Shown: positions 34,780-46,860, counted from the stretch's first letter. The stretch: DNA of 64,000 bases from Saccopteryx bilineata (GCF_036850765.1 NC_089493.1:124006239-124070238); one strand, 5' to 3'. Made by a program: numbers and translations. The notes: generated by a model from the letters alone, not told the origin.

Positions 34780-35210
34780 CTTTTATACCATAACAATTTT
34801 AGTTAATAAAATACCAATTCATTTAACTTTTAACATGCAGAACCAAAATTACTTCTAAATGTTTTCTACACTGTGGAACATATTTACCAGTAAGATAAGG
34901 CAGAAAAAACACAGTTAATAAGTTATAAGTTCTACTATGATTATAGTATAGTTTGTATTAATGGCATACCTACAACAACAAATATATACAGATAGATAGA
35001 TGATAGATAAACAGATGGCAAATGAATAAATACACACTTTTGAAAACCTTATACCCAAAGGTTAGATAAAACAAATTTCAGTAGATGACCACATGTATTC
35101 TAACACACTGCATTCAGATACTGAATACTTAGAATATACAAAAAAGCATTCAATTAAGTACAAGTGTTAAGGAAAAAGAAACAGTGCCTATCTTAAGAAG
35201 CTTAAATCTG

Positions 35211-35567
35211 CCTGACCAGGCAGTGGCGCAATAAGTAGAACATTGGCCTGAGATGCAGAAGACCCAGGTTTGAAACTCTGAGGTCACCAGCTGGAGCACA
35301 AGCTCAGCAGCTTGAATGAGAGATTGCCGGCTTGAGTATGGGATCATAGACATGACCCCATGGTCACTAGCTTGAGCCCGAAGGTCACTGGCTTGAGCAA
35401 GGGATCACTTACTCTGCTGTAGCTCCCCAGTCAAGGCACATATGAGAAAGCAATCAATAAACAACTAAGGTGCCATGAGGATGCTTCTCATCTCTCTCCC
35501 TTCCTATCTGTCTCTCCTTGTCTGTCCCTCTCTTGCTCACTCTCTCAAAAAAAAAAAAAAAAAAAAA
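35211..35567 (+). mobile_element. SINE subfamily C
   Basis: Full copy with duplication aagcttaaatctg at 35198-35210 and 35568-35580. Confidence 0.93.
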
Positions 35568-36114
35568 AAGCTTAAATCTGTGGTAAGAACAAAACTAAAT
35601 GAATGTTACTTGTTACTTGCTACAGGACACAAACACACACAAATAAATAAAGTAGTCTGTGAGTTCAAAAGAAAAGATTAAATCTAATAGGATGAAGCAA
35701 AGAAATGTTGAATAAAGTAACATCTAATATTATGAAATTACTTATAACAGTAAAAAGGGATAAAACTAAACGTTTATCAAATGGGAAAGGTTTATATAAA
35801 TTATGAAACATTCACAGAAAAATATCAAAGATATATTAATAAAGGTTATAAAACACTCATTTATAATATGATTCCATTTTTTTCAACACCCATGTGCTTT
35901 TATGTCTAAATGTATTTATTCAACAAAGTATAAAATAAATGAAAGTAATACTGCTGATTACTTCTTTTTACCTCTATTTATGGTCTGAGCTTTTGTTTAA
36001 TGAGTATATATTTTTACAAAATCTGAAAAATACCTTAATTTTGAAACAAAGGGCATATTTTCTGCATATTTTATAGTCAATGGCATTATTTACTAAAAAA
36101 TTCAATGTAAAGTA

Positions 36115-36300
36115 ACAGAAAAAGCATAAGACTTAGGATCTAAAAAGTCCTAATTACAGTCTCTACTCTTCACTCTTCATTCTAATTATGGGACCTTAAG
36201 CTGTTTCCTCATTTATAAAACTTAAATTATAATATCTATTTACAGAATTATTGTGTGGACTGAATGACTAATACAGGTAAAATATATTTAAATACAGTGC
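36115..36300 (+). repeat. MIR
   Basis: 'aagcataagacttaggatc' followed by 'gggaccttaagctgtttcctcatttataaaa' is the MIR core and tail in degraded form. Confidence 0.65.
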
Positions 36301-36331
36301 AGTATTAATAAACATCAATTCTTATCCATCT

Positions 36332-36503
36332 TTTTTTAACATTATTTATTGATTTTAGAGAGGAAGGAAGGAAGAGAGACAGACAGACAGAAATATTCAT
36401 CTGTTCCTGTATGTGCCCTAACCAGGGATCAAATTCACAAACTTTGTGTATCAAGACGTGTATCATGACGATACTCAAACCATCCCAGCTATCCGGCCAG
36501 AGC
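36332..36503 (-). mobile_element. Older bat SINE, antisense
   Basis: T-rich start, 'ttattgattttagagagg', and end 'atccggccagag'. A 17-bp imperfect duplication (caattcttatccatctt / caattcctatccatctt) flanks it. Confidence 0.85.
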
Positions 36504-36754
36504 AATTCCTATCCATCTTTAAAAAATAATCAACATTTGAGTCATTTATTAAATGGTGAGGGGTGGTGAAGACCAAATTCATAATTCAAGCCAATCTTAA
36601 TAACAAATTTTTACTTGAACTCTCAATACAGAGCATACAAATTCTTAAGATTGGGAGCTTAATTTCCCACCCATTAATCTGGAATCAGCACTCCAAGAAA
36701 CATTTAGGACTAAGAATGAACTCCCAAGCTTCAGTATTAACAGTGATATTAACA

Positions 36755-36860
36755 GTTAACATTTACTAAGTGCTTACTATGTCAGACACCTGGCTAGCAG
36801 CCTTACAGGAATTATTTAATCATTTAAAAAACTCTGAAGTAGGTACTGAAAATGTAAGGG
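36755..36860 (+). repeat. MIR-type ancient repeat
   Basis: 'acatttactaagtgcttactatgtcagacacc' and 'gaagtaggtact' match a widespread ancient mammalian SINE motif; related sequence occurs at 41560-41650. Confidence 0.6.
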
Positions 36861-37546
36861 AACTGGCAGTAGGTAATGGAACCCAGATACCCACCAAGAC
36901 AGGATGAGTCTAGACCACATGGATTCACCAACTGTGCAAATTTGCCTCCCCTTGAAGACACCTAGGGACAAATCCTCCAAAGGCCAGCTGTTATAACAAT
37001 TCTACATGGTAGTGGGATCGTTCTTATAATTAGTCAAAATCTGTATCCTTATGATTTCCTAACACAGTTCCTCTGGATGACTGACATGACATGTCTCATG
37101 ATGGTCTTTTTTTTAATGTGTACTAAGTAATTCAACACTGAGAATCAGATACTAAAATTTTTAGATTCTTTTACTTTAAGAACTAGAAAGGGCTTTAGGT
37201 ATCGCTTAGTACCATCCCACTCTTTTACAGATGAGTAAACAAATTTTAAGTAATTTTTCCACAGTAATTAGTGGCAATCCAGTGCCCTGAAACAATAAAG
37301 ATTATATCACCTCCCCAGAAAGAGTATTAAGTTCCTTGCAAAAAAGCAATGTAATAAAAGTAGAGAAGAAAAAATTAGATTCTGTGAATAATTGTGCTAT
37401 AATAAAGTATTTAGTTCATAAGCAGCATAGTAAAAGAAAATGATTTTTTAAAATACTACCTTTATTTTCAGTACCTTTTACACTGTTCTTTTAAATTAGG
37501 AAAAAGAACAATCTGATAAAGGAACCTAAGAAAATTTAATACTCAC

Positions 37547-37582
37547 CCAATTATCATGTGCTTTTTTCTCATGAGAAATAAT
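37547..37582 (-). CDS. MIA2: MIA2 exon (36 bp), coiled coil
   Basis: Acceptor TTTTTCAG|AT, donor AATTGG|GTGAGT. It encodes IISHEKKAHDNW, exactly as in human. Phase 0 at both ends. Confidence 0.97.
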
Positions 37583-37691
37583 CTGAAAAAGAAAATCATT
37601 ATAACACTTTTCTTATGTAAAAAACATTCACACCTACCACTATGATTTAGTACATAACTCATAAACTCAAAAATAACTCAAGCAACTCTAA

Positions 37692-37785
37692 TGCCATTAA
37701 TATCAAAGTCTTTCCTTTTTGGTATAAATGGGGAAGAATGTACACAGTATTAATTAATTCAAGAATTATGCCACAAAAAGAAGAC
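37692..37785 (+). repeat. Inverted repeat arm (left)
   Basis: 'atcaaagtctttcctttttgg' and the ~90 bp around it recur in reverse complement at 39990-40079. Confidence 0.88.
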
Positions 37786-37913
37786 TATATAAAAATTTGC
37801 TTTAAAATGTTACTGACTGAATGAATATAAAGAGAAATAAACTTTCAATTTTAGTAAATTTCAATTTTATACAATAATCAACTATGAGTTGCCAATTAAG
37901 AGACACTAGCCAG

Positions 37914-38277
37914 CCTGACCAGGCGGTGACACAGTGGATGGAGTGTCGACCTGGGAGGCTGAGGACCCAGGTTCAAAACCCTGAGGTTGCCAGCGAGCTC
38001 ATCTGGCTTGAGCACAGGGTTGCTGGCTTGAGCGTGGGATCACAGACATGACCCCATGGTCACTGGCTTAAGCCCAAAGGCCGCTGGCTTGAAGGCCAAG
38101 GTCACTGGCTTGAGGAATGGGCCACTGGCTCAGCTGGAGCCCCCCAATCAAGGCACTCAATCAATAAACAACTAAGGAGCCGCAACAAGGTGATGCTTCT
38201 CATCTCTCTCCCTTCTTCTCTGTCCCTGTCTGTCTCTCCTCTCTCTTTCTCTCTCTCTAAGTAAAAAAAAAAAAAAA
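37914..38277 (+). mobile_element. SINE subfamily C
   Basis: Full copy; duplication agacactagccag at 37901-37913 and 38278-38290. Confidence 0.93.
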
Positions 38278-38390
38278 AGACACTAGCCAGACTAACGATG
38301 AGACCCCAGTGCTGATATACAGGGTGGGGCAAGAGTAAGCTTCCAGTTGTGAGTACAGGAAACACAGAGTTAAAGCTATCGTAATAGGCC

Positions 38391-38568
38391 CTGGCTAGTT
38401 AGGTAGGTTAAGACCCAAAACAAGGTTGCAGGGTCGATCCCCAGGTCAGGGCACACACGAGAAGCAACCAAAAAAATACACAACTGAGTGGAACAACAAA
38501 TGCTTCCCTTTCCCCTTCCCTCTCTCTCCCTTCCTCTCTCTGTCTTCCTAAAAATCAATAAAAACTAA
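38391..38568 (+). mobile_element. Older bat SINE inside the mariner MITE
   Basis: 'ggccctggctagttaggtag' head, 'gggtcgatccccaggtcag' B box, CT-rich end, 'aaaaatcaataaaaac' tail. Confidence 0.8.
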
Positions 38569-38573
38569 GCCCA

Positions 38574-38695
38574 GCTGGATAGCTCAGTTGGTTGGAGCCT
38601 CGGCCCAGAGCAGATTCAATCCCCCAGTCAGGGTACGTACAGGAGCAGCTCAATGTTTTTTTTGTTTTGTTTCGTTTCGTTTCGTTTTTTTGAGA
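38574..38695 (+). mobile_element. Older bat SINE, truncated
   Basis: 'gctggatagctcagttggttggagcctcg' is a tRNA-like head. It is followed by a T-rich pentanucleotide run (ttcgt)n at 38669-38687. Confidence 0.7.
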
Positions 38696-39014
38696 GAGAG
38701 ACAGGAACAATTCTATCATAATAATCATAGCCTGCATGTCCTTTTCCACCGGAACAACTGTACACCTACTTTGTCCCTTCCTGTAAGTTATTTATTTATG
38801 CACTTCAAATTCCCAAAGCAGCAGAAGACGTAGCAACTTGAAACATCTCTTTTCTCAGAATCCTTGCATCTAGAAATGTTCTACAGCCACATGAAAACCT
38901 CAAGATAGACATCTAGTCAAGTAACTATATTCCTGAATAAAAACAGAGATATCAATTCAAACAAATCAGAATTGTCTCAAGTTATACATACACACACACC
39001 ACACACACACATAC

Positions 39015-39075
39015 CTGCCCTTGATAAGAATGAATGGTTCTCTCCAATTCTTCTTCAAGATCTTTGGCTCGCTTT
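39015..39075 (-). CDS. MIA2: MIA2 exon, coiled coil
   Basis: Acceptor CCCTATAG|AA, donor GGGCAG|GTATGT. It encodes KRAKDLEEELERTIHSYQGQ, identical to human as I recall it. A (CA)n tract adjoins the donor on the intron side. Confidence 0.97.
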
Positions 39076-39309
39076 CTATAGGGAAGAAACAATCATTTTA
39101 CTATTAATGTACATATACTAAGAAACGATAGAACACTCTCTCTGCTTTGCTTCATGTAAAAAAAAGAGTTCATAACTTATGTTAATCACTTTGAAGAGGT
39201 CCTAAAGTATATTTTTTCCTGATACAATTTTAAAATTAAGCTTTAAGAGTTGGGTTTACCCAAACCAAAGGTCATGCAGATTTATACGGTACATTGGTAA
39301 ATTTTTATA

Positions 39310-39707
39310 TATTTTTTTTTCTGTGTTTTTCTGAAGCTGGAAACGGGGAGAGACAGTCAGACAGACTCCTGCATGCGCCCGACCGGGATCCACCCGGCAC
39401 ACCCACCAGGGGGCGACGCTCTGCCCACCAGGGGGCAATGCTCTGCCCCTCTGGGGCATCGCTCTGTTGCGACCAGAGCCATTCTAGCGCCTGGGACAGA
39501 GGCCAAGGAGCCATCCGCAGCGCCAGGGCCATCTTTGCTCCAATGGAGCCTCGGCTGCGGGAGGGGAAGAGAGAGACAGAGAGGAAGGAGAGGGGGAGGG
39601 GTGGAGAAGCAGATGGGCGCTTCTCCTGTGTGCCCTGGCCGGGAATCGAACCCGGGACTTCTGCATGCCAGGCCGACGCTCCACCACTGAGCCAACAGGC
39701 CAGGGCC
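39310..39707 (-). mobile_element. SINE subfamily A, antisense, two CTCF-like cores
   Basis: Full-length reverse-complement copy; aaatttttat flanks. CCACCAGGGGGCGAC is at 39403-39417 and CCACCAGGGGGCAAT at 39425-39439. Confidence 0.93.
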
Positions 39708-39989
39708 AAATTTTTATTTTTAAGAAGTATGATCTTAGAAGATTTACTCACAAATCTGTAATCTTTAACAGAATTCTAGGAAATTAACAAATTAATTTTC
39801 ATTAAATTAATTTTTTTAAATAAACTGTTACTTGTTACCTTTATAAGAAAAATAAGATAATTCCTTCTTTTGGATAAAACTGAAGCTTACACTTCCTAAT
39901 GAAATAAAATATCACAACTATCTGGTATACTGTTGATTGACTTACTGTCTTATAAACACTTCTTCTGAACTTTCATCGTAGCTCACTTT

Positions 39990-40079
39990 TCTTTTTGTAG
40001 CATAATTCTTGAAGTAATTAATACTGTATACATTCTTCCCCATTTGTACCAAAAAGGAAAGACTTTGAAATTAATAGAA
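39990..40079 (-). repeat. Inverted repeat arm (right)
   Basis: Reverse complement of 37692-37785 with a few mismatches. The arms flank exon 39015-39075. Confidence 0.88.
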
Positions 40080-40354
40080 TTCATAATTTTCTTGACATTA
40101 AAATAAAACAGAATTGCTCTTGTTCAAATACAACTAATGTGAGAGATTTAAAATCTCACACACTGAAGAAAGAAAAACATTTTTCCTTTTTATAACTTCT
40201 GTATAATTGCAAAATAGCAAGTCATCTAAATGAAAATTATAAAAAAAATACATTGTTTTATTTTTTGTTGTTATTGTTTGTTTTTTTTTTCTGATATTGG
40301 GCTTGTGGATACCCTCCTCACCTCAAAAAGAAAGAGGTAAAATATATTTAATAC

Positions 40355-40456
40355 CTATAGGTCTCCAGCTCTTCAGCTGCATGGCTGACCTTTTCATCTG
40401 CTTTAGAAAGTTTTTCCTCTTTCTCTAACCGGTAATTTTCTTCTACTGTTAATTTC
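40355..40456 (-). CDS. MIA2: MIA2 exon, coiled coil
   Basis: Acceptor TTTAAAG|GA, donor CTATAG|GTATTA. It encodes [18 protein letters not shown] then [15 protein letters not shown], with Arg shared with the next exon. Confidence 0.97.
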
Positions 40457-40612
40457 CTTTAAAAAAAAAACACAGCGTTTTATTTCTTTTACAATGTGTC
40501 ATAAAATAATCAATTATTATCACTTTAATTATATCACAATTGGTTCTCCCATAACACAATTTATACAATACCATTAAAAACATCACATGTAAAAAAAAAA
40601 ATCACATGCAAG

Positions 40613-40825
40613 CCTTATCTGCGGTGGCACAGTGGATAAAGCAAGCGTTGACCTAGAATGCTGAGGTTGCCAGTTCAAAACCCTAGGCTTGCTGGGTCAA
40701 GGCACATATAAGAAGCAACTACTACATGTTAATGCTTCCCACTCCTCTCCTCCCTTTCTCGCTCTCTAAAATCAATATATAAAATCTTTTTTAAAAAGTT
40801 TGTTTAAAAAAAGCAAACAAAAACA
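40613..40825 (+). mobile_element. SINE subfamily B, diverged
   Basis: Head 'ccttatctgcggtggcacag'; flanked by atcacatgcaa copies at about 40601 and 40826. Confidence 0.85.
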
Positions 40826-40835
40826 TCACATGCAA

Positions 40836-41155
40836 GCCTGACCAAGTGGTAGCACAGTGGCAGAGTACTGGACTGGGACACAGAAGACCCAGATTTGAAA
40901 CCCTGAAGTCACCAGCTTGAGCATGGGCTAATCTGGTTCGAGCAAGGCTCACCAGCTTGAACCCAAGGTCGCTGGCTTGAGCAAGGGGTCACTTGCTCTG
41001 CTGTAGCCCTCCAGGTCAAGGCACATATGAGAAAGCAATCAATGAACAACTAAGGAGCCACAACGAAGAATTGATGCTTCTCATCTCTCTCCCTTCCTGT
41101 CTGCCTGCCCCTATCTGTCCCTCTGTCTCTGTCTCTGTCACCAAAACAAACAAAC
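40836..41155 (+). mobile_element. SINE subfamily C
   Basis: It begins directly after the preceding SINE's downstream duplication; its own right flank is 'ccacatgcaag', so the same target was used twice. Confidence 0.9.
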
Positions 41156-41655
41156 AACCACATGCAAGAAACAAAGCACCTGAGTCAATATTACTGGCAT
41201 GTAATTCAATATTATAAACTCAAATTATAAAGCATCTTGTCTAATAACACTGCTACTAATATAAAAATTTTAAGAGTTTTCTATAAGAACTCATAAATAT
41301 AAGATCATCAAAGGTAAATATTAATAAAATTATCAAGACTATATGTTATTTATCAAGATGTTTTATACAAAGAAGCATTATATATATTTATTAGACAAGT
41401 CACCAACTAATGAACTGCTTCAATAATCTTTCAGTTGGTTGTTAAGCTGTAAAATAGTGATTAATCTTCCAGGCAAGCTCATCAAAAAAAAACCTCAAAG
41501 TAAATAAAAGTAGTAGTCATCCTGCTTACTATATATAGTTCCTTCATAATAATTTCTAACTTATTGTACCATTAGTATGTGCCAGAAACTGTTCTTAGAC
41601 CTTTACATGTATTATCTTATATAATTACCACAACAACTCTACAAGAAGGTTACTA

Positions 41656-41706
41656 CTTAGAAAAAGAAGAGGAAGAAGAGGAAGAAGAGGAAGAAGAAGA
41701 GGAGGA
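41656..41706 (+). repeat. (GAAGAG)n microsatellite
   Basis: Purine-only run of gaagag/gaggaa units. Confidence 0.9.
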
Positions 41707-43714
41707 AACAGCAACACAGAGAAACTGAATACTGAACCAAGGAATAAGCTAGCAAGTAGTGGCTCCATTATACTATATTTCCCAGTTGTTTCAGATGGTA
41801 TCGTTAATAACACTGGCCCTTCAAGAAATACTGAACACCCAGAGAAAAACACATTTGGAGTCCTAACTATGAATGTCTTCCCTTCCCCATGAACTTGGGG
41901 GAGTAACATGATAAACAATTGTAAAAATTCTACAAAGCAAAAAAAAAAAAAAAAATTCTACAAAGCAACTGTAAATGTTTTACTATTTTACACACTACAT
42001 TACCTATTGCTTAGGAAACACTCCCCAGAGGTCAATCACTTCACAGATGTTATAAGAAAGAAAATAAGTCATTGCCTTAGGAAAAGCATAATCCTTGGAT
42101 CTAGAAATGTTCCACAGCCACATGAAGACAGAAGTGTTTTTACAGACCATCCAGATTAAAAATGGCCAGAAATTCTTTGACACGCCTCCCACTAAAAGGG
42201 GTGAACCTTCCCCTTAAGTTTGGGTGGGCTTATTAATGATGAAAATTACACTGTGAAAGGAAACCCAACAATATAACTAAAAAACAATCATCTTATTTCA
42301 CATATTGAAAGCAACATATCAAGTTTCTATACTATTTCCCTTCTCTTCAATGTCATATTTGGAAAAGTGCTAGTCATGTAATATATCAGTAGTAAAAAAC
42401 ATCAATCCAACATCTAGAAATGATCTAAATCACACTGTATGAAGGCAAAATATTTAACATTTTATTAGTACAATCAAATCTATATTCCATTCTGAAGAAC
42501 AATCAGTGTCATAATTTATTGAACTTGAGTAGTGCATATATTAAGTGTAATGGAATACACAATATTTGAGGAATTCAAAGCATTTCAAACTAATGAATGA
42601 AACACAATATGACCAACACACATACAGCTAGGATTCTATTCAGCTGCCTATCCTTGCTTTGAGTATCTACAGAAATTTTTCCTTGAAATTTTAAACATTA
42701 CTCATTAAAATTCTATAAATGACCATAGATTTATCCAAAAAATACACTCAAAAGTATACCTTTCACTTCAGATAACCCCTTTTATGTTCAAAAGGCCCTG
42801 AGGTACAAATGTACTTGCCATGCTAAAGATCATCAAGAAGGCCAGTGTAGCTATAAAATAGAGAAAAAGAAAATACATAAGCTAAAATTAAAGAAGTAGC
42901 CAAAGGCCCAATCTTGTAGGGTCTTGAAAGACATGAGGAAGCTTTGGATTAAATTCTAGGCGTGAAATGAAAACACTTGGAGGTTCTAAGCAAGAGAGCA
43001 ACATTACTCATTATTTGCTTCAGAAGGGTCATACTGCTGAAATCAGAGCTGGAAGTTTTGAGTATAAAAAGAAACACTTTTAAAACTTTTTTAAAAAAAG
43101 AGAGACACCTCTCAGGATAATACTGTAAGAAATCAGATACTAATGTTGATGTCTTACTTAGATCAGAGTAGTAGTATAGGAGATGGTGAAAAGTAGATTC
43201 AGGATACAGGAAAGCTGACAGAATCTGAAGACAGACTGAATACGGGATATAAAAGAGAGAAGTTAAGGATGGCTTGATCAGCTGCCATGAGCAACTCAGC
43301 AAATAACTACTATTTACTGAAACAAGAAACAGTTTGGCAAGAGCAATTTACAAAAGGGAAAGGAACCAGCTTTACATATATCAAGAAGAATTTAATGAGT
43401 AGAATGCAATTACTAGGATGTCCATCCACATTCCCTGACTTAGCTTGTGGTATTAAGAAGTATTTTGTAGCAATAATTTGCCAATTATAAGAAGCTAAAA
43501 AGAATTTGTGAACTAGTTTCCAAAGTCCAGTATCATTTACACTTTCTTCCTTGAAAAAGTGTTCCAAGATCAAACAGCTTTCTTTAACAATGAATTAATG
43601 ATATATAGCCCAACCACAAACTCAGAACTTCGGATAATCACATAAACTTTACATGCAATATTTTAAGCTATTTTATTTGCCATTCAGTAAAGGTATCAAC
43701 ATAAATTTTATTAC
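41707..43714. other. Intron sequence, only very old repeat traces
   Basis: 'aatccttggatctagaaatgttccacagccacatga' near 42090 resembles 38860-38900, so both are copies of one old repeat. 'gggtcttgaaagacatgagg' near 42919 also looks like an old interspersed repeat. There is a tandem duplicate 'attctacaaagca' around A16 at 41928-41968. No exon. Confidence 0.5.
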
Positions 43715-43853
43715 CTATGAAGTATCATTTCATTTTCTTGATACAGTTCAGTCATTACTTTAAGTTTGTGCTGAAGCTTTTGATTCTCATTTTCAAGATG
43801 TTCATTTTCTGGCTGCAAAGATGCTTGTGCAGTCTGGAGATTTTTGATACACT
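43715..43853 (-). CDS. MIA2: MIA2 exon, coiled coil
   Basis: Acceptor TTCTATAG|AG, donor CTTCATAG|GTAATA. It encodes [19 protein letters not shown] then [19 protein letters not shown] and ENEMILH. Heptad pattern continues. Confidence 0.97.
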
Positions 43854-43995
43854 CTATAGAATTTTTTTAAAGTCAAAATTTAAAAAGTAAATATTTTGAA
43901 TTCCATATTAACATTTCATACAGATAAAAATTACTACAAGTAAAAAATTATTAATAAACTAAATTCCAAAAACAGAAAATCTATAAGGCATTTAA

Positions 43996-44175
43996 AAAAA
44001 AATTTTAAGACTTTATTTATTGATTTTTAGAGGGGGGGTGAGGAGAGGCAGAAAGCATCAACTTATAGAAGTTGTTTCCCATATCTGCCTTGACTGAGCA
44101 AGCCAAGGGTTTTGAACCAGCAACTTCAGTATTCCAGGTTGAATGCTTTATCCACTGCACCACCACAGGTCAGGC
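43996..44175 (-). mobile_element. SINE subfamily B, antisense
   Basis: T-rich start, 'ttattgatttttagaggggg', end 'caccacaggtcaggc'. Confidence 0.88.
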
Positions 44176-44406
44176 CTGTAAGGTATTCTGAAATTTACAC
44201 ATGTTGACTTAAGCTTTAAGCCAGTGCCAAGGACAGTCACTTAACAGCGCATTAATGTTAGATAGTATCTTAATTAAAACTGGGTCATACCTATAAAAAA
44301 CCACAATAAACCAACATTTCAATCTTCATTATATTTTTGTACTTCTATTGTTACTATTTTGTTTCAAATTTTCTGTATCTTAAAATAGCACTGCAAATAA
44401 TTAGAG

Positions 44407-44598
44407 CAGTGATTTCCAACCTTTGTTTCTCATGCATTCATAAACTAATTACTAAAGAAAAAGGGGCCCTGACCACTTCTTCCTTAGTAACTAATTTATT
44501 TGTGCCATGAGATGAAAATGGTTGTATTTAGTCAGGGGCACTGACCTTAGTAATTAGTATGTGTTTGTGCCATGAAAAAAAAAGATTGAAAATCACTG
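44407..44598. mobile_element. Nonautonomous hAT element, 192 bp
   Basis: Starts CAGTGATTTCCAACCTTT, ends AAGATTGAAAATCACTG. Perfect 8-bp duplication aattagag at 44399-44406 and 44599-44606. It contains two similar internal blocks around 'ggggcactgacc'. Confidence 0.9.
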
Positions 44599-45290
44599 AA
44601 TTAGAGAAGAGGAAAGCAGTTTAGAAGAAAATCATAATATTATGAATAGAGAAGATCAATTACAGGAATTTATCTTACATGATCCATTAAAATAAAAGAA
44701 AGTTAGATTTGAAAGGAGGGTACAGGCAGGCATCATCTCCAAATACCACTTTTAGAAAATAATAAAGATTTTCCAAGCAACTGTATTAAGGGTTAGGGTA
44801 ACTGGTAAGAAAATCCTTGGTATTCTGGCACTTACTGCACAAGTTGTATGCTGAGTCTGTTAACACACTAAAATTCAGCTTCCTTGTCCTTATCTTTTCC
44901 TCTAGTGATTCTCCTATGGCTTTTAGTATGATGCATCACATATAGCAAAACTTTATTTTTTACATTGATATTACTTTTCAAACTCTAACAATAATCTAAT
45001 TACCAATGAATAAAGCTAAGATCTTTTTTAAATAATCTGTATCTTTGCTGTTTCAACTTTTTGAAAAAGTGTTTTATTAAAAACATAGTTCACTTCTTGT
45101 AGACATTTTGAAAATACAGGTAAGTAAAACAAATAGAGAAATCCCATATTCAAAGATAATCATTGTTGACACTTGGAGTATGACCTTCATTCTTTTTTTA
45201 TACAAATTATGGTAAAAAAATTTTTTTTTACAAAATGTCATGTTACTTGTATCAACCATATCAGAAAAATAAATAAAAATGTTTCAATAA

Positions 45291-45616
45291 GCCTAACCAG
45301 ATGGTGGCACAATGGACAGAGCTTTGGACTGGGACGCAGAGGACCCAGGTTTGAAGCCACAAGGTCAGCTTGAGCGTGGGCTCATCTGGCTTGTGTGAAG
45401 GCTCACCAGCTTAAGCACAGGGTCGCTGGCTTGAGCCCAAAGGTTGCTGGCTTGGGCAAGGGGTCACTCACTCTGCTGTAGCCCCCAGTCAAGGTACATG
45501 AGAAAGCAGTCAATGAACAACTAAGGTGCCACAACAAAGAACTGATGCTTCTCATCTCTCTCCCTTCCTGTCTGTACCTATCTGTCCCTCTCTCTGTCTT
45601 GCTCTCCATTTCTGTG

Positions 45617-45653
<37 letters not shown>

Positions 45654-45655
45654 AA
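45291..45655 (+). mobile_element. SINE subfamily C with (CA)n tail
   Basis: Head 'gcctaaccagatggtggcac'. In place of poly(A) the 3' end is a (CA)n run at 45619-45652. Confidence 0.88.
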
Positions 45656-45665
45656 GTTTTAATGA

Positions 45666-45848
45666 GCCTGACCTGTGGTGGTGCAGGAATGCTGGAATGC
45701 TGAGGTCACCGGTTCAAAACTTTGGGTTTGCCTGGTCAAGGCACATATGGGAGCAGATGCTTCCTGCTCCTTCCTACCTTCTCTTTCTTTTTCCCTCTCT
45801 CTCTCCCCTCTCTAAAATGAATAGATTTTTTAAAATCTTTTAAAAAAG
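45666..45848 (+). mobile_element. SINE subfamily B, internally shortened
   Basis: Head 'gcctgacctgtggtggtgca' lacks the 'gtggataaagcgtcgacc' segment; the rest of the body and tail are present. Confidence 0.87.
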
Positions 45849-46315
45849 CTTCAATGAAAAAATCTTCCATTCTACAGCTTTAATATCACTCTTGCATGTG
45901 CTAATGTTCTATGCATGTACACTAAAGAAGAAAAGTATACTATAAACAGATCTGTAAAATATGCCACTAATAAAGGTCAATTTTGCAATTAAAGATTCTG
46001 AAAACTTAACAGTTTTAATTTGCTACTTTTAGTATCTCAAATCATACAACATATATTAACACTGAAATTCAAACCTAAGTATGGTTTGAATGATTTTTAA
46101 AATAATTTCATTATTTTAATTTCATATAAACATGGAGGAAACTGACAACACTTTACAAAGAAAAACAACTCACATATCATCTTCTACAAACAGGAAACAA
46201 AAGTAAAAAAAATAAAAAATCAAATTGGATCTTCCCATAATTGATTTGATTCATGGAACCATTCTCAATTATTAGATTTATTTAGAAAAACTTTAAAAGT
46301 ATGTAGACTACCTAC

Positions 46316-46406
46316 CTGTAAGCTCTTCCTTTGTTTTATCTACTTCAGTTAATTGAGTATATATTTGGTTTCTTTCTCCTTCTAGGGTTTTTAATGAAGC
46401 CTTTAA
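46316..46406 (-). CDS. MIA2: MIA2 exon, coiled coil
   Basis: Acceptor TTTGAAG|TT, donor CTTACAG|GTAGGT. It encodes [20 protein letters not shown] then [10 protein letters not shown]. Very close to human. Confidence 0.97.
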
Positions 46407-46674
46407 CTTCAAAGAATAAGAGAAGGAAAAAAAGCAACATTAATCAGTTATACAAAAAAAATCTCAATATATGATTCCAACCTTTTGCAGCTCTTTTATC
46501 ACTTTGATGAAATTATTGCCTAGAATGCATAAACTAACATAGCTTCCATCTTGAAAGTTAGCGAAGTCATCAATTTCTATAAATTTCAGAATAGGGATAC
46601 AGAAGATCAGTGATGTGAACTTAAACTGTAGCTCTTTTCATTCTGTTTACTTTTAACATGTAAGTTTTTCTTTT

Positions 46675-46860
46675 ATTTTTATTTATTGATTTTTAGAGAG
46701 AGGAAGAAAAATAGAGTGGGGGGAAAAATCAATTTCATTGTTCGCCTCTTTCATGCCACCATTGGTTGATTCTTCTATGTGCCCTGAATGGGAGTCGAAC
46801 CCGCAATCTCGCCACGTCCTGATGACACTATGATTAACTAAGCAACCAAGACGGAGCTTC
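46675..46860 (-). mobile_element. Older bat SINE, antisense
   Basis: T-rich start, 'gattttTAGAGAGAGG', 'gtgccctgaatgggagtcgaacccgcaa' (inverted B box) and a decayed head. Confidence 0.8.

Larger units (their letters stand above)
38320..38782. mobile_element. Mariner MITE, split by two SINEs
   Basis: The left end CAGGGTGGGGCAAGAG with 'cagttgtgagtac..gaaacacagagtt' and the right end 'gaacaactgtacacctactttg..ccttcctg' are the termini of a short mariner MITE known from bats. TA dinucleotides flank. Two older SINE copies occupy the middle. Confidence 0.8.

Noticed and set aside
41908..42159. 83-codon plus-strand open frame with a mixed peptide
   Set aside because: It starts in an A-run duplication and runs into an old dispersed repeat; no gene-like features.
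45618..45652. CA repeat as a possible CRISPR-like or structured repeat
   Set aside because: Simple dinucleotide microsatellite without spacers; no CRISPR pattern anywhere in the window.
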